From CAVWZH01 sp963765285 (GTDB lineage Bacteria > Acidobacteriota > Terriglobia > Terriglobales > Acidobacteriaceae), in NCBI GenBank assembly GCA_963765285.1, contig CAVXVR010000004.1, forward strand, positions 558,001 to 622,000: a stretch of 64,000 nt of DNA, written 5' to 3'. Both the position numbers and the translations under genes were made by a program. The notes beneath the pieces were generated by a model, which was given only the letters and a program-made list of their open reading frames with translations, was not told the origin of the DNA and ran no database searches. Of this stretch, positions 42,788 to 53,043 are shown piece by piece (position 1 is the stretch's first letter; every line of letters begins with the position of its first letter).

Positions 42788-44110
42788 AGCGTACGGAAAA
42801 GCGGCGCCGGGGCCGGCCTCCGGCCTTTTCCTACCGCGAGACCCGGCAAGGTCTGCTGTGGCGCAGGTCTGCGGGCTGCATTCTGCACTGCGATGAGGTT
42901 TCTCTGCTGCGGCTGGCCGAGCGTCTCGGCACGCCGCTTTACGTTTACTCGGCTTCTCTGATCCGGGAGCACGTGCGCGTTTTCGAACGCGCTTTCCGCA
43001 AGGTCCCACATACCATCTGCTACTCGGTTAAGGCAAATTCCAACCTCAGCATCCTCCGTTTGCTGGCCAGCCTGGATTGCGGATTCGACGTGGTCTCGGG
43101 CGGCGAGCTGGAACGAGTGTTGCGGGCTGACCGCAGAGCCTCAAGGAAGGTCGTGTTCTCGGGCGTGGGCAAAACCCCGGACGAGATGACCTTCGCTCTC
43201 AAGGCCGGCATTCCGTTGTTCAATCTGGAAAGCGAATCAGAACTCTGGACGCTGGCGGAGTGCGCGGCGCGACGCAAAGAGAAAGCCCGCATCGCCTTCC
43301 GCGTGAACCCTGACGTGCCGGCCAACACACATCCCTATATTTCGACTGGCTTGCGGGCCCACAAATTTGGCGTGCCGATCAGAGATGCGAGACGGTTGTA
43401 CACACTGGCCTCCGCGAGCGGATATTTGCGGCCGGTGGGGGTGAGCGTGCATATCGGATCGCAAATCACGGACATGGAACCGTTCACCGCAGCGATGGAA
43501 CGCGTGGCGGATCTGGTGCGCGAGTTGCGGTCTGATGGCCACGAAATCAAATACGTGGACGCGGGCGGAGGCTTGGGCATCGCCTACGACAATCCCGGCG
43601 AGTCGGAGTGGGAGGATCGGGTTGCGGCGTACGCGGAGGCGGTATTGCGTCCGCTTGCGCGGATTGAAAGTGCATCTCCTGCTCGAGCCGGGGCGCTCTA
43701 TCGTGGGCGCCGCGGGCGCGTTGCTGGCCCGTGTGATCTACAGAAAGACCAATGGCACAAAGAGCTTTTTGGTGGTGGATGCCGCGATGAACGACCTTCT
43801 GCGTCCCGCGCTCTACGATGCTTATCACGAAATTGTTCCGGTGCGGCTCAGGGACGAAGCGGAAGAAGAAACCGTGGATGTGGTGGGCCCGGTGTGTGAG
43901 TCGGGTGATTTTCTTGCCCAGGAACGGAGCTTGCCGGTTGCCCATCAGGGAGATGTGATCGCCGTTCTGGATGCCGGAGCCTACGGCATGGCGCTGGCTT
44001 CGAACTACAACACGCGGCCCCGCGCCGCGGAGGTGCTTGTAGATGGCAAGTCCGTGCGAGTGATTCGGCGGCGTGAAACTATTCAGGATTTACTGGGTCC
44101 TGAAAACTAA
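42784..44110 (+). CDS. lysA: Diaminopimelate decarboxylase (one inserted base)
   Basis: Start GTG 42784 overlaps the phosphatase stop (GTGA). The N-terminus carries a basic extension (MKRTEKRRRGRPP) before the family start. The PLP barrel has YSVKANSN (Schiff-base Lys), VFSGVGKT, HIGSQITDMEPF and VDAGGGLGIAYD. Leaving out C43660 joins VLRPLA to GLKVHLLLEPGRSIVG, then CESGDFLAQER and GAYGMALASNYN. The corrected protein is about 441 aa. It converts meso-diaminopimelate to lysine. As this is normally required for lysine synthesis, an error or very recent mutation is likely. Confidence 0.88.
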
Positions 44111-44130
44111 ATACTCCAGCTGAGCCGGCA

Positions 44131-45159
44131 CTACGGCATTCCTGGGCCGACTGGATTCGCGATCACCTTCTGCAATTCTTCGAGTTGCCTGGCGCGACGG
44201 TCATCAGGATGGCTGCTCAGGAACTGGCGCATGAAATCGAGCTTTTGAGCGGCCAGTTCTTGTTGGTTTGCCTCGGCGTACAGACGGGCCAAGGCCGCCG
44301 AAGCGTCCCAATACATCGGGTCCGAACTCTTCAGCACCACAGCACGCTGCTCCATCGAACGCAGCAGCCCGACCGCTTTTTCCGGCTGGTTCGCGCGGCG
44401 ATAGCAACGAACCTGGATCGACCAGGCTTGCCAATATCTGCTGTGTAGGGCTTGCTGAGCCTCCCGTTTGTGGCCGGAGCTGTACCAGTCAAAAGGACGA
44501 ATGCGTTGCAGCCGCCATTCGTCGCTCCGCAGAGCTTCGAGAACCACGTCCAACACGTGATTGGGATCGCCACGCTGGCCGAGCAAACGTTCCGCCTGAT
44601 CGAGCAGCGGGGAGGGTTCGGGCAGCGGCCCGGGACGGCTGGCAAGCTCCGAGCCGGGGCACAGGGTGAGGAAATTTTGCTTTTCCGTTTTTGCTTTCGC
44701 TTCGTCGCGGAAGATCTCTGAGGCGTAAATCTCGGCCAAGGACTGATGTGCCGGCGCAAAGTCCGGATTTTCTCCGATCAACTGATTCAACTCCTGAATG
44801 GCGGAAGGCGTGCTTCGGCCAATCAAAGCACGAGCATTCAAGTAGCGATAGCGCACATCCCCCGGGTGAGCGATGGCAAGGGCCTGATATTCCTGGGTAA
44901 GCATTCGGAGGTGACCTTCGATTCCGAACTGCTGGACAGCATCCTGATAGCGTTCGTGAACGAAAAGATCGTCAGGATGGTGCTGGCGCAGCGCGAGAAA
45001 CGGGCCGACATTTTCGTCGAAGGCGGTCGGGTTCGTTGGCTGACGGGCTGCTGCCTGCTGAATCTCCAGCTGGAGTGCCGGGTCGGGCTCGCACGGGCCG
45101 GGCTGCGATGACGAGGCGCCGGAACTCGCGAACGCGATCAGAATCAGAGCCAAGAACAT
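44131..45159 (-). CDS. Secreted TPR-like protein
   Basis: 342 aa from ATG 45159 (MFLALILIAFASSG), with AGGAG upstream; the frame is open 5' to 45321 but overlaps the preceding gene. Signal peptide, then helical tetratricopeptide-like repeats (e.g. EYQALAIAHPGDVRYRYLNARAL, ELNQLIGENPDFAPAHQSLAEIY, AALARLYAEANQQELAAQKL). It is transcribed after the di-heme oxidoreductase with a 68-nt gap, so the two may function together, as TPR proteins often accompany secreted cytochrome peroxidases. No catalytic motif. Confidence 0.75.
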   Translation of the reverse strand: MFLALILIAFASSGASSSQPGPCEPDPALQLEIQQAAARQPTNPTAFDENVGPFLALRQHHPDDLFVHERYQDAVQQFGIEGHLRMLTQEYQALAIAHPGDVRYRYLNARALIGRSTPSAIQELNQLIGENPDFAPAHQSLAEIYASEIFRDEAKAKTEKQNFLTLCPGSELASRPGPLPEPSPLLDQAERLLGQRGDPNHVLDVVLEALRSDEWRLQRIRPFDWYSSGHKREAQQALHSRYWQAWSIQVRCYRRANQPEKAVGLLRSMEQRAVVLKSSDPMYWDASAALARLYAEANQQELAAQKLDFMRQFLSSHPDDRRARQLEELQKVIANPVGPGMP

Positions 45160-45227
45160 TCGCGCTCCTGCTGGCGTAAGAGAAATCGCGGAGGATCTCA
45201 CGATCCTCCGCGACCTGATAACCCCCA

Positions 45228-46659
45228 CTACAACGACCGCAGGAAGTCCAAGATACCCTGCTGCTGATCGGGGCTGAGTGCGTTGAAGTTGCGAATGACT
45301 CCGTTCGCCTCGGACCGGCAACTGCCGAACTGGTTGAACGGGCCGAAGAAACTGAAATCCCGCCGTCGCCGGCCGTTGCTGTTGCCGGTATCGCAGTCGG
45401 AATGGGCTTCGATGGCCTCGAGCAGATCTGCCGTCCGTCCGTCATGCAGGAAAAACAGGCGTTGGCCGAGGCCCCATAGCGGGGCCGTCCGGAATTGATC
45501 AGGTCCGGCCGCTCCCTGGTTGATTCCGTCCGCTAAACCCGAGCCCATGTGATGAACGGCAAAGTCGGAATAGGGATGGTACGAGACGCTGTTGAGAGCG
45601 GAGTACTGGGAGGGCCCAGTAGAGAGTGTGGGCGAGTGACACAGCGCACAGCCGATTGCGGTGAACTGACTGGCTCCGTTCTGCGCCGACGTAGACTGAA
45701 CCGCAGGGGATGGCGGAGACAGAAAGCGCATGAAAATGGCGAAGTTCACCAGATCCCCTGAATCGTTTCCTTGCGGGGCCTCGTCGATCAGGGTCGCGTC
45801 CTCAGGTGATCCGTTGAAGACGCACCCGGAGGTAGCGGCCCGCTCGTTGGTGAACAACTCGTTGGATACGCCTTGTTCCACGTTGTAGGCCTCGCCGGCG
45901 AACATCAACAGCGACTTGTTCTGCGCCTTCCAGCCAAAGCGCGTGATGGTGCCGTCGTTGCCGCTGCTGTTGAAGCTGCCGCCGATGCCCAGCCGGGACC
46001 GGGCGGATTGGGTAGCGACCAGGTTAGCCTGTAGAACCGCGTCCGGCGTGCTCTCTACCAAACCCAGGCCGAATACTGGCGTCGGAATGCGGAATATCAC
46101 GTTGTGCGCCGCCAGCTGCGCGGCGAAGTTTGGCTGGGGAAGGACCGATGCGGTGCATCCCGGAGCGTCCGTGCGCCCGGCGATGGTGAACAAACCATGC
46201 ACTCCGCCGTCGAGCGAGCCATCCCGGTTGCGGACGAAACGAGCCTCGCGAACCGGGCCGTCGGGAGTGATAAATGGGGGAAGCACGTTGGTCGCGCTGT
46301 CCAGGGTGGCGAGCGTAACCTGCGGATTAGGAATCGAATTCTGCGGGCTGGTCAGACCGGGGCTGCTGCCGCCGACGGCCGGCTGCGCATGGCACCGCGC
46401 GCAACTGTTGCCGTTGAAGGTCGGACCCAGGCCGGTGCCACTTTCGATTGTCCCGGATACTGAATCCACTTCCTCGAACCGCATGTGCGCCTGGGTAGAA
46501 GAACGCCGCCTCGTTGGCAGTCAGTGACGTGTACGCCTCACCTATGCCTGGTGTCGCGCCCGCCCGTGGCCCAGGGTCCTGCTGAGCCTGAAGAGTTCCT
46601 GCCGTTATCACGGAGAAGAAGGCCCCCGCGGTTGCTGCAAACCAAATCGACCGTTTCAT
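45228..46659 (-). CDS. Di-heme oxidoreductase / DHOR-type c-type cytochrome (one inserted base)
   Basis: ATG 46659 is preceded by AGGAGGG. Signal peptide, then LTANEAAFF. Leaving out the base at 46485 joins FYPGA to MRFEEVDSVSGT. Two CxxCH heme c sites follow: NSCARCHAQP and IGCALCHSP, and the end has ALSPDQQQGILDFLRSL, as in di-heme thiol oxidoreductase/peroxidase-like proteins. The corrected protein is about 476 aa and periplasmic. It needs the cytochrome c maturation system, which is not encoded here. Confidence 0.8.
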
Positions 46660-46996
46660 TAATCCCTCCTAATACGGAGCAAGGCACACTCCGGCTATTG
46701 ACCAGGCTTCATTTGTTCTTGGAAGGCGCGGCGCAGAATGCGGACCAGCCGTACTGCCGGGAGACACCCTTCAACCGCTAGAGCGCCGCCGCGCGAGCGG
46801 AGCGCACCTAGCTTTGGGCGGGACCCGAGGCCGACCCGAATTCTTCTCTCCACAGGCGCGGGGAGATTAGAAGTGGATAATGAGAGGAAACTTATGCCTA
46901 AAGCGCAATCAGGTCAAGATGCCTAGAAGTACATCCTGACCTGTGCAAAACGCCCGTCCAGAGCCGGATTTGGGCCAAGTGAGTTCTTACGGAAGG
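46660..46996. other. Intergenic region, no gene seen
   Basis: 337 bp with the promoter of the di-heme gene. A hairpin (CAGGTCAAGATG with CATCCTGACCTG, 46910-46943) lies 54 nt past the end of the amidohydrolase gene and might terminate it, though no T-run follows. Confidence 0.5.
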
Positions 46997-48715
46997 TCAA
47001 TAGGAGACTGCGTCCCAAATCACTTTGCCGCCCAAAATTGTCTTTAAAACCTTTACGTTGCGGATTTGGGCAGGCGGGATGGAAAATAGATCGTCGCTCA
47101 GCAGAACCATGTCAGCGAGTTTGCCGGGAGAAATTGAGCCTTTCTCGTTTTCCTGAAACTCCGCATAAGCGGAGCCCATAGTGTAAGCCTCGAGAGCTTC
47201 GGGCAGTGTGAGCTTTTGTTCGGGAAACCAGCCGTTGGGATTCTTGCCATCGAGTGTAGCGCGGGTGACGGCGGCGTAGACCGTGAGCATCGGGTTGAGC
47301 GGAGCCACGTTCCAGTCGGTGCCGAAAGCCAGACGTACACTGCGATCGAGAAAAGTTCGGAAAGCATAGGTGCGGCTGGCGCGGTCATGGCCGATGCGTT
47401 TCTCGGCCCAGCGGCCGTCGTCAATCGCGTGGTAGGGCTGGACCGAGGCGATTACTTTCAATTTTGCGAAGCGGTCGAAATCTTTCGCGGCCATGTGTTG
47501 CGCGTGCTCGATGCGGAAACGGCGATCGGCAGGGCCGTGGGCGGTTTCGACTTCTGAGTAAAGATCGAGGATCATCGAGATCCCCTGATCGCCGATAGCG
47601 TGGGTGCAGATTTGCAAGCCGGCGGCGTCGGCTTTCATCATGCGTTCGCGCATCAGCGAAAGCGGCTGCATGGCATCAGAGAGCAGACCGTGGTTATTCG
47701 GCTGGTCGGTGAAGGGTTCGAAGAAATACGCGGTGCTGGAGCCGAGTGAGCCGTCGGCAAAAGTCTTCAGCGCGCCGATTCTCAGATACGGCCCTCCGAA
47801 AGCGTGGCGGACGCCGATCTTGGCCAAATCGTCTACGTATTTGATGAGCGGAGCCGTATAGATGCGAGCGGTCAGTTCGCCCCGCCCTAACAACTCGGCA
47901 TACACCGCAATATTTTCGAGTTCTTCCCCGTTGTCGTCCATTTCCTGGACGCTGGTGACGCCGAGCGAAGCGGCGTGGGCCAGGGCGCGCTTCACGGCTT
48001 GCACGCGCCGCTCATGCGTCAGTGGCGGAATGAATTTGTCGATCTGATCGAGCGCCGCATCTTTAAGAGCGCCCGTGGGATTGCCGTGCGCGTCGCGGAC
48101 AATCACGCCGCCGGGTGGATCAGGAGTTTGGGCAGTAATTCCCGCGAGCCGCAGAGCGACCGAGTTCGCCAGACCCATGTGGCCGTCGTAGCGGGTAACA
48201 AAGACGGGCGTGTTGGGAGTGACGGGGTCGATCAATTCTTTGGTAGGCAATTGCGATGGGGTCCATTTGGTTTCGTCCCAGTCGCCGCCCAGAATCCACT
48301 CGCCTTTAGGTGTGGTCTTAGCGCGCTCGGCAATGCGGCGGGCGAATTCTTCCGGGCTGGGGGCGTCGTTGAGTTCGATGGAGGCGAGTTGGAGTCCTCC
48401 ACTTACAAAGTGAACGTGGGCGTCGTTGAAGCCGGGGAGCAGTAAATGACCGCCGGCGTCGATTGTGCGTGTGGCCGGGCCGCGCCAAGCCTCGACATCC
48501 GTGTTCGAGCCGACCGCGACGATGCGGTCACCGAGAACTGCCACCGCTTGCGCGCTGGGGTGGGCTTTGTCCACGGTCCAGATTTTGGCGTTCGAGACGA
48601 TAAGATCGGCTGCGGGACGGACTTGGGCGGAGAGCGAGCCACAAAACGAAAGCAACAAACTGGCTAACAACAAACGAACGCCTCTGGCCCGCGCAAAGAA
48701 AAAGAAAGAGAGCAT
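46997..48715 (-). CDS. Secreted amidohydrolase (YtcJ-like)
   Basis: 572 aa from ATG 48715 (MLSFFFFARARG), giving a signal peptide ending at LSAQ; the open frame starts at 48787 but overlaps nadK. Amidohydrolase_3 features: LLLPGFNDAHVHFVSGG, GDWDETKW, FADGSLGSSTAYF, CTHAIGDQGISMILD, RIEHAQHM and AFGTDWNVAPLNPM. It would hydrolyse an amide or related bond with a metal; the substrate is unknown. Confidence 0.88.
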   Translation of the reverse strand: MLSFFFFARARGVRLLLASLLLSFCGSLSAQVRPAADLIVSNAKIWTVDKAHPSAQAVAVLGDRIVAVGSNTDVEAWRGPATRTIDAGGHLLLPGFNDAHVHFVSGGLQLASIELNDAPSPEEFARRIAERAKTTPKGEWILGGDWDETKWTPSQLPTKELIDPVTPNTPVFVTRYDGHMGLANSVALRLAGITAQTPDPPGGVIVRDAHGNPTGALKDAALDQIDKFIPPLTHERRVQAVKRALAHAASLGVTSVQEMDDNGEELENIAVYAELLGRGELTARIYTAPLIKYVDDLAKIGVRHAFGGPYLRIGALKTFADGSLGSSTAYFFEPFTDQPNNHGLLSDAMQPLSLMRERMMKADAAGLQICTHAIGDQGISMILDLYSEVETAHGPADRRFRIEHAQHMAAKDFDRFAKLKVIASVQPYHAIDDGRWAEKRIGHDRASRTYAFRTFLDRSVRLAFGTDWNVAPLNPMLTVYAAVTRATLDGKNPNGWFPEQKLTLPEALEAYTMGSAYAEFQENEKGSISPGKLADMVLLSDDLFSIPPAQIRNVKVLKTILGGKVIWDAVSY

Positions 48716-48771
48716 GGTGGGACGGCCGAGGGCGGACGTCCCCACGTGAGTATCATCAGCGCGAAGATTCA

Positions 48772-49636
48772 CTAGCGTTGTCCCCATTTCAGCTTGGCGC
48801 GCAGCAGATCAAAAAAAGTGCCCTGAATATGCAGACAGCTTCACCTGATATTGAGATTTCCGGCAACGAACTTGATCGCCATCCAACAACGGCATTCCCA
48901 CCTGGCCGTCAATGCTGAGGTAGGCCTCTTCGTCAGTTTTGACGATGATCTCAATCTCCGCCGTGTCCCGCACCACCAGCGGACGATGAGTGAGCGAATG
49001 CGCCGACACGGGAGTAATGACAAACGCTTCGACTGAGGGCATGAGAATGGGGCCACCGGCCGCGAGCGAGTACGCGGTTGAGCCAGTGGGACTCGACACA
49101 ATCAGACTGTCGGCCTGGTAGCTGGATACGAAAACGTGGTCGATATAGACATCGCAGTGGTTCAGGCGGGAAATCGTGCCCTTGCCGACCACAACGTCGT
49201 TGAGGGCGTCGTACTGCGCGATGCAGGAGTCGCGGCGCGACACTTCGCAATGCACCATGGAACGAAGTTCGGGGTTGCAGCAACTTTTATCGATGCCTTC
49301 CAGCGTGGAATAGAGATCGTCGAGCGGCACTTCGGTGAGAAATCCCAGGGAGCCGAGGTTTACGCCGAGCACGGGAATGCCCGCCTTGGCTACGGCGCGG
49401 GCGGCAGACAGCAGGGTGCCGTCGCCGCCCAGGACAACGACGAAATTCAACGGGCGCGAGGCCATTTTCTCGCGGGCAAGGACCTCAAGGCCAGTCGCGT
49501 GGGGCGCGGTTTCCGGGTCTACCACGATTTGATAGCCGTGCTTGCGGAACCACTCGATCAAGTGAGGAACAATTACGGATAACTCCGGTTTGTTGGGCTT
49601 GGAAATAATTCCGGCGTATTTCGGGGAGTCGGACAT
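48772..49636 (-). CDS. nadK: NAD kinase (homopolymer insertion near the C-terminus)
   Basis: ATG 49636 (MSDSPKYAGI). NAD kinase motifs are VVVLGGDGTLLSAAR, LGSLGFLTEV and SSPTGSTAYSLAAGGP. In the given sequence the frame stops at 48809 within SGHFF, at a run of seven T (A7 on the plus strand, 48811-48817). With six T the frame continues HFFDLLRAKLKWGQR and ends at 48772, which is the usual family ending. Phosphorylates NAD to NADP. tlyA lies upstream on the same strand (62-nt gap), a common neighbour. Confidence 0.88.
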
Positions 49637-49663
49637 GGCGAAGTTGGAATTGTACAGAAAAAC

Positions 49664-49704
49664 TTTAACCACGGAGGACACTGAGGACACAGAGAACTTC
49701 AAAA
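49664..49704. repeat. CCTCCGTGG-type repeat between tlyA and nadK
   Basis: AACCACGGAGGACACTGAGG, then ACACAGAG, related in reverse complement to 31180-31245 and 22772-22810. The last bases overlap the tlyA stop. Confidence 0.5.
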
Positions 49705-50460
49705 TAAGCCATAAAGTAAGAACTCGCGGTTGCCCTCGGCACCCAGAATCGGAGAGTCAATTACATCCGTGTGGGAACAATTCAGCGACTGCAGTGCGGC
49801 GCGGACTTTCTGCACCGCGTTCTGCTGGGCTTGTTCGTCCCGTACGATGCCGCCTTTGCCGACGTGCTCGCGTCCCGCCTCGAACTGCGGCTTCACCAGG
49901 ACCACAATCTGGCGGCCGCGGCGGGCTTCTGCGGAATCAGGAAAAGCAGCCGCGATGACCGCAGGAAGAACCAGGGTAGCGGAGATGAACGAAACGTCCA
50001 TGACCACCAGATCGATGACTTCCCCCACCTGCTCGCGTGTCAGATAACGTGCATTGGTTTTTTCCAGCAGATGCACTCGCGGGTCCTGGCGTAGGCGAAA
50101 ATCAATCTGGCCGCGTCCGGTGTCCACAGCGATCACGCGGCGTGCTCCACGTTGCAACAGGCAGTCGGTAAAACCTCCGGTGGAAGCGCCGACATCAAGA
50201 CAACTTTTGCCCTCGACGTCGATCTGCCAATGCTCCAGAGCGCGCTCCAGCTTGAGGCCGCCACGGCTGACGTATTTCAAGTCTTCGCCGAGCAGGCGGA
50301 GCTGCGATTGCGGGTCGACGGTGGTGCCGGACTTCTCAATCTTTTGCCCGTCTACCAGCACTTTTCCGGCGAGAATCAGTGCCTGCGCACGCGCGCGCGA
50401 GGCTGCCAGGCCGCGGTCTTGCAGCAACTTATCAAGTCGCACTTTCACTGTTCGGTCCAT
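49699..50460 (-). CDS. tlyA: TlyA-family rRNA 2'-O-methyltransferase / hemolysin-like protein
   Basis: 253 aa from ATG 50460 (MDRTVKVRLDKLLQDRG). An S4 RNA-binding domain (KLLQDRGLAASRARAQALILAGKVLVDG) is followed by an FtsJ-like methyltransferase domain (CLDVGASTGGFTDCLLQRGA, VIAVDTGRGQID, LVVMDVSFIS, LVKPQFEAGRE). Characterised TlyA proteins methylate 16S and 23S rRNA. Intact, upstream of nadK. Confidence 0.92.
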   Translation of the reverse strand: MDRTVKVRLDKLLQDRGLAASRARAQALILAGKVLVDGQKIEKSGTTVDPQSQLRLLGEDLKYVSRGGLKLERALEHWQIDVEGKSCLDVGASTGGFTDCLLQRGARRVIAVDTGRGQIDFRLRQDPRVHLLEKTNARYLTREQVGEVIDLVVMDVSFISATLVLPAVIAAAFPDSAEARRGRQIVVLVKPQFEAGREHVGKGGIVRDEQAQQNAVQKVRAALQSLNCSHTDVIDSPILGAEGNREFLLYGLF

Positions 50461-50848
50461 GGGGTTGTGGGCTGCCCCTTTACCGTTCAACCTACCACGA
50501 AAGTGCCAGCAACCGGGCAGGTGCAAGGTGCAAAAGGGATTGCAGTCAAAGCAGTTAAAAGAATAGTTTTCTCTTTTTCCACATCGTTTTGCACTGGAGT
50601 GTTGAAAACCTAATCGGAAGCTGTCTAGTAAATAGACGTTAGGGCGGCGCGTGTGACTGGCTCTCGATCAAGCCAAGCTGAACTTCCATGACCCAATCAA
50701 TGATCGAGAACCCCTGTCATTGCCGTTTGCATCCGAACCGTGTAAGATTTGCGACATTTCAGGGGATAGGCCTCGCTTCTCCCGGATGCGAGGCACCACA
50801 AGTTATCTGCCTTTTCTTTAAGAATAAAATCAAAGAGAGAGCTCACCC
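50461..50848. other. Divergent intergenic region, no gene seen
   Basis: 388 bp between tlyA and the DUF4331 gene. AT-rich stretches near 50560-50620 may hold promoters; no supported open frame. Confidence 0.5.
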
Positions 50849-51907
50849 ATGTCCCATCACCTTGATTCACCAATCGCCCGGCAAGATATTCGCCTCGACA
50901 TCACCGACCTCTACGTATTTCGTGGAGAAACCGGCACCGTGTTCGTGATCAATGTTTGCCACTCAATTTTCGGCCCCATTCCTGTGCCTGGTTACCATCC
51001 CGAAGGCATGTACGAATTCAAAGTCGATCTCAATGGCGACGGCGTGGAAGATACAACCTATCGCCTTAGCTTTGACGAGCGCGACAAACAGGCAAAACAG
51101 CGCTACGTGGTCCGTCGCATCAGGGGTGCAGAGGCCGTGGATCCGCATGCGGCGGGCACGGTCATCGCCGAGGGAACAACCGGCGAAGCCATTACCACCG
51201 CGGCCGGTGTCCGCGTCTGGGCCGGCAAGGCCGGCGACCCGTTTTGGATTGAGCCCGACGTGTTGCACGCGGTCGGACACGCGTTTCAGGACGGCACCGT
51301 AGTGAATCTGGATGACTGGGATCCCAGTCGCGCGAAAAATCTGTTTGCGGGCCACACGGTGTATTCGATGGTATTGGAATTGCCTGACTCCGAACTGCTC
51401 GCCGGTGCAGGCGACAAGCGCCGCATCGGAGTATGGGCGGTGTCAACGTTGGCCACCGACGCTGGCGGGTGGCGTTCCATCAATCGCATCGCTCTTCCCA
51501 TGATCCACCCACTCTTTACCCAGTTCAACGAGGATCTTGGCAATCGTCTCAACGCCGGTCGTCCGGCCGATGACTTTGCGACTCACGGAGAGGCCGTGAT
51601 TAAAGCAATCTCCGGCGTGGTGTCGGCGTACGGAACCGCAGAAAACCCGCGAGCCTATGCGGAGAAGGTGGCGCACCGCTTCTGCCCCAACATCCTGCCG
51701 TACGAAGTCGGCAGACCGGCCTCGTTCGGCTTTGCCGAGTGGAACGGCCGTTCGCTCACTGACAACGCGCCAAATGTCATGTTCTCGCTGGCGGCGAATA
51801 CGCCCATTAGCCTGGGGATCGGCAAGGAGTCGGTCACGTCGAAGCCTTCGGCCAACTTCCCATACGTTCCTGAAGCCACTCCGAGAGCAGACCAGGCGGT
51901 CGCCTGA
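50849..51907 (+). CDS. DUF4331 family protein
   Basis: 352 aa from ATG 50849. The N-terminus SHHLDSPIARQDIRLDITDLYVF is typical of DUF4331, as are FKVDLNGDGVEDTTYRL and SRAKNLFAGHTVYSMVLELP. There is no signal peptide. The biochemical function of the family is not known. A clear terminator follows. Confidence 0.88.
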   Translation: MSHHLDSPIARQDIRLDITDLYVFRGETGTVFVINVCHSIFGPIPVPGYHPEGMYEFKVDLNGDGVEDTTYRLSFDERDKQAKQRYVVRRIRGAEAVDPHAAGTVIAEGTTGEAITTAAGVRVWAGKAGDPFWIEPDVLHAVGHAFQDGTVVNLDDWDPSRAKNLFAGHTVYSMVLELPDSELLAGAGDKRRIGVWAVSTLATDAGGWRSINRIALPMIHPLFTQFNEDLGNRLNAGRPADDFATHGEAVIKAISGVVSAYGTAENPRAYAEKVAHRFCPNILPYEVGRPASFGFAEWNGRSLTDNAPNVMFSLAANTPISLGIGKESVTSKPSANFPYVPEATPRADQAVA

Positions 51908-51934
51908 GCACCTTGCCTGTGCGGGGCTTCAGAA

Positions 51935-51965
51935 AAAAGCCGCCCAACTTGGGCGGCTTTTGTTC
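51935..51965. terminator. Rho-independent bidirectional terminator
   Basis: 11-bp stem (AAAAGCCGCCC with GGGCGGCTTTT) around AACTT; T-rich downstream on the plus strand and A-rich upstream. It serves the DUF4331 gene and, in the other direction, could serve yebC. Confidence 0.9.
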
Positions 51966-52030
51966 TTTTGGGTGACAAATACAATTCACGCAGTCCCGAC
52001 GGGGTGGCAGACGAGGCGTCCGCCGCTACG

Positions 52031-52778
52031 TTACCCTGCAACTTCTTCCAGCAATTTCTGATCGATGTCGAAGTTGGAGTGCACGTTCTGCACGTCGTCA
52101 TTCTCTTCCAGCGCTTCCATCAGGCGGATCATGGTGTTGGCCGCCTGGCCTTCGAGCTTGATGTAATTCTGCGGAATCATTCCGACGGTGGCGGAAGCGG
52201 GTGTAAGACCGGCCTTCTTCAACGCCTCCACAACAGCCTCGTGAGCCGAGGGCTCGGAAAGCACTTCCCAATTTTCGCCGTCGTCGCGCAGAGTCCTCTG
52301 CGCCGGCGTCGAGCACGATGCCCATCAGATCGTCTTCCTTGGCCGCGGTTTTGGGAATTACGATGTCGCTCTTTTTATGGAACATCCAGGAGACGGCGCC
52401 GGCTTCGGCCATGTTGCCGCCGTTCTTGCCAAAGACGTGACGAATTTCGCTGACGGTGCGGTTGCGATTGTCGGTGTTGATATCGACCAGCACAGCTACA
52501 CCGCCGGGACCGTATCCCTCAAGCGAGAACTCTTCGTAAGTCGCGCCGGGCAGTTCGCCCGTACCGCGCTGGATGGCGCGCTTGATGTTATCGGCGGGCA
52601 TATTCTCGGCTTTGGCCGCAACGATAGCCCCGCGCAGCCGCGGGTTGGTGTCAGGGTCGCCGCCGTTTTTCGCGGCAATGCTGATTTCTTTGATGAGGCG
52701 CGTAAAAATCTTGCCCCGCTTGGCGTCGAGCGCGCCTTTCTTGTGTTTGATTGTCGCCCATTTTGAGTGGCCGGACAT
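52031..52778 (-). CDS. yebC: YebC/TACO1-family regulatory protein (one inserted base)
   Basis: ATG 52778 (MSGHSKWATIKHKKGALDAK). The first frame continues through ENMPADNIKRAIQRGTGE and GGVAVLVDINTDNRNRT to VLDAGAED. Leaving out the base at 52292 joins LRDDGENWEVLSEPSAHEAV and the usual C-terminal YIKLEGQAANTMIRLMEALEENDDVQNV. The corrected protein is about 248 aa, the normal length. YebC proteins act as transcriptional regulators or, as recently proposed, help translation of proline-rich stretches. Confidence 0.9.
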
Positions 52779-53043
52779 GGCGATACCTCGTATCTAGTGA
52801 ACTTTGATGACGCTGATGTTAATGAAGTGGACTCGCCCGATAGAGGAGATCACTTGATTGCCTCGAAAACACTGCAGGCGAAATGAAAGTATAGCATGGG
52901 AGATTGCTCTTTTGACTCAGAGATCGCCCTGCGAGGCCGGAAAGCTCCCCGCCAAGCCATTGCTTCCACTCGCTTCCCGCTTCGACCACGGCCTGGAGCG
53001 CCCCCATACAATATAAACGCCGCTCATCCGTCTTCACTACTAG

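Noticed and set aside
42089..43009. 306-codon minus-strand frame across the phosphatase/lysA junction
   Set aside because: Antisense to conserved domains on the plus strand.
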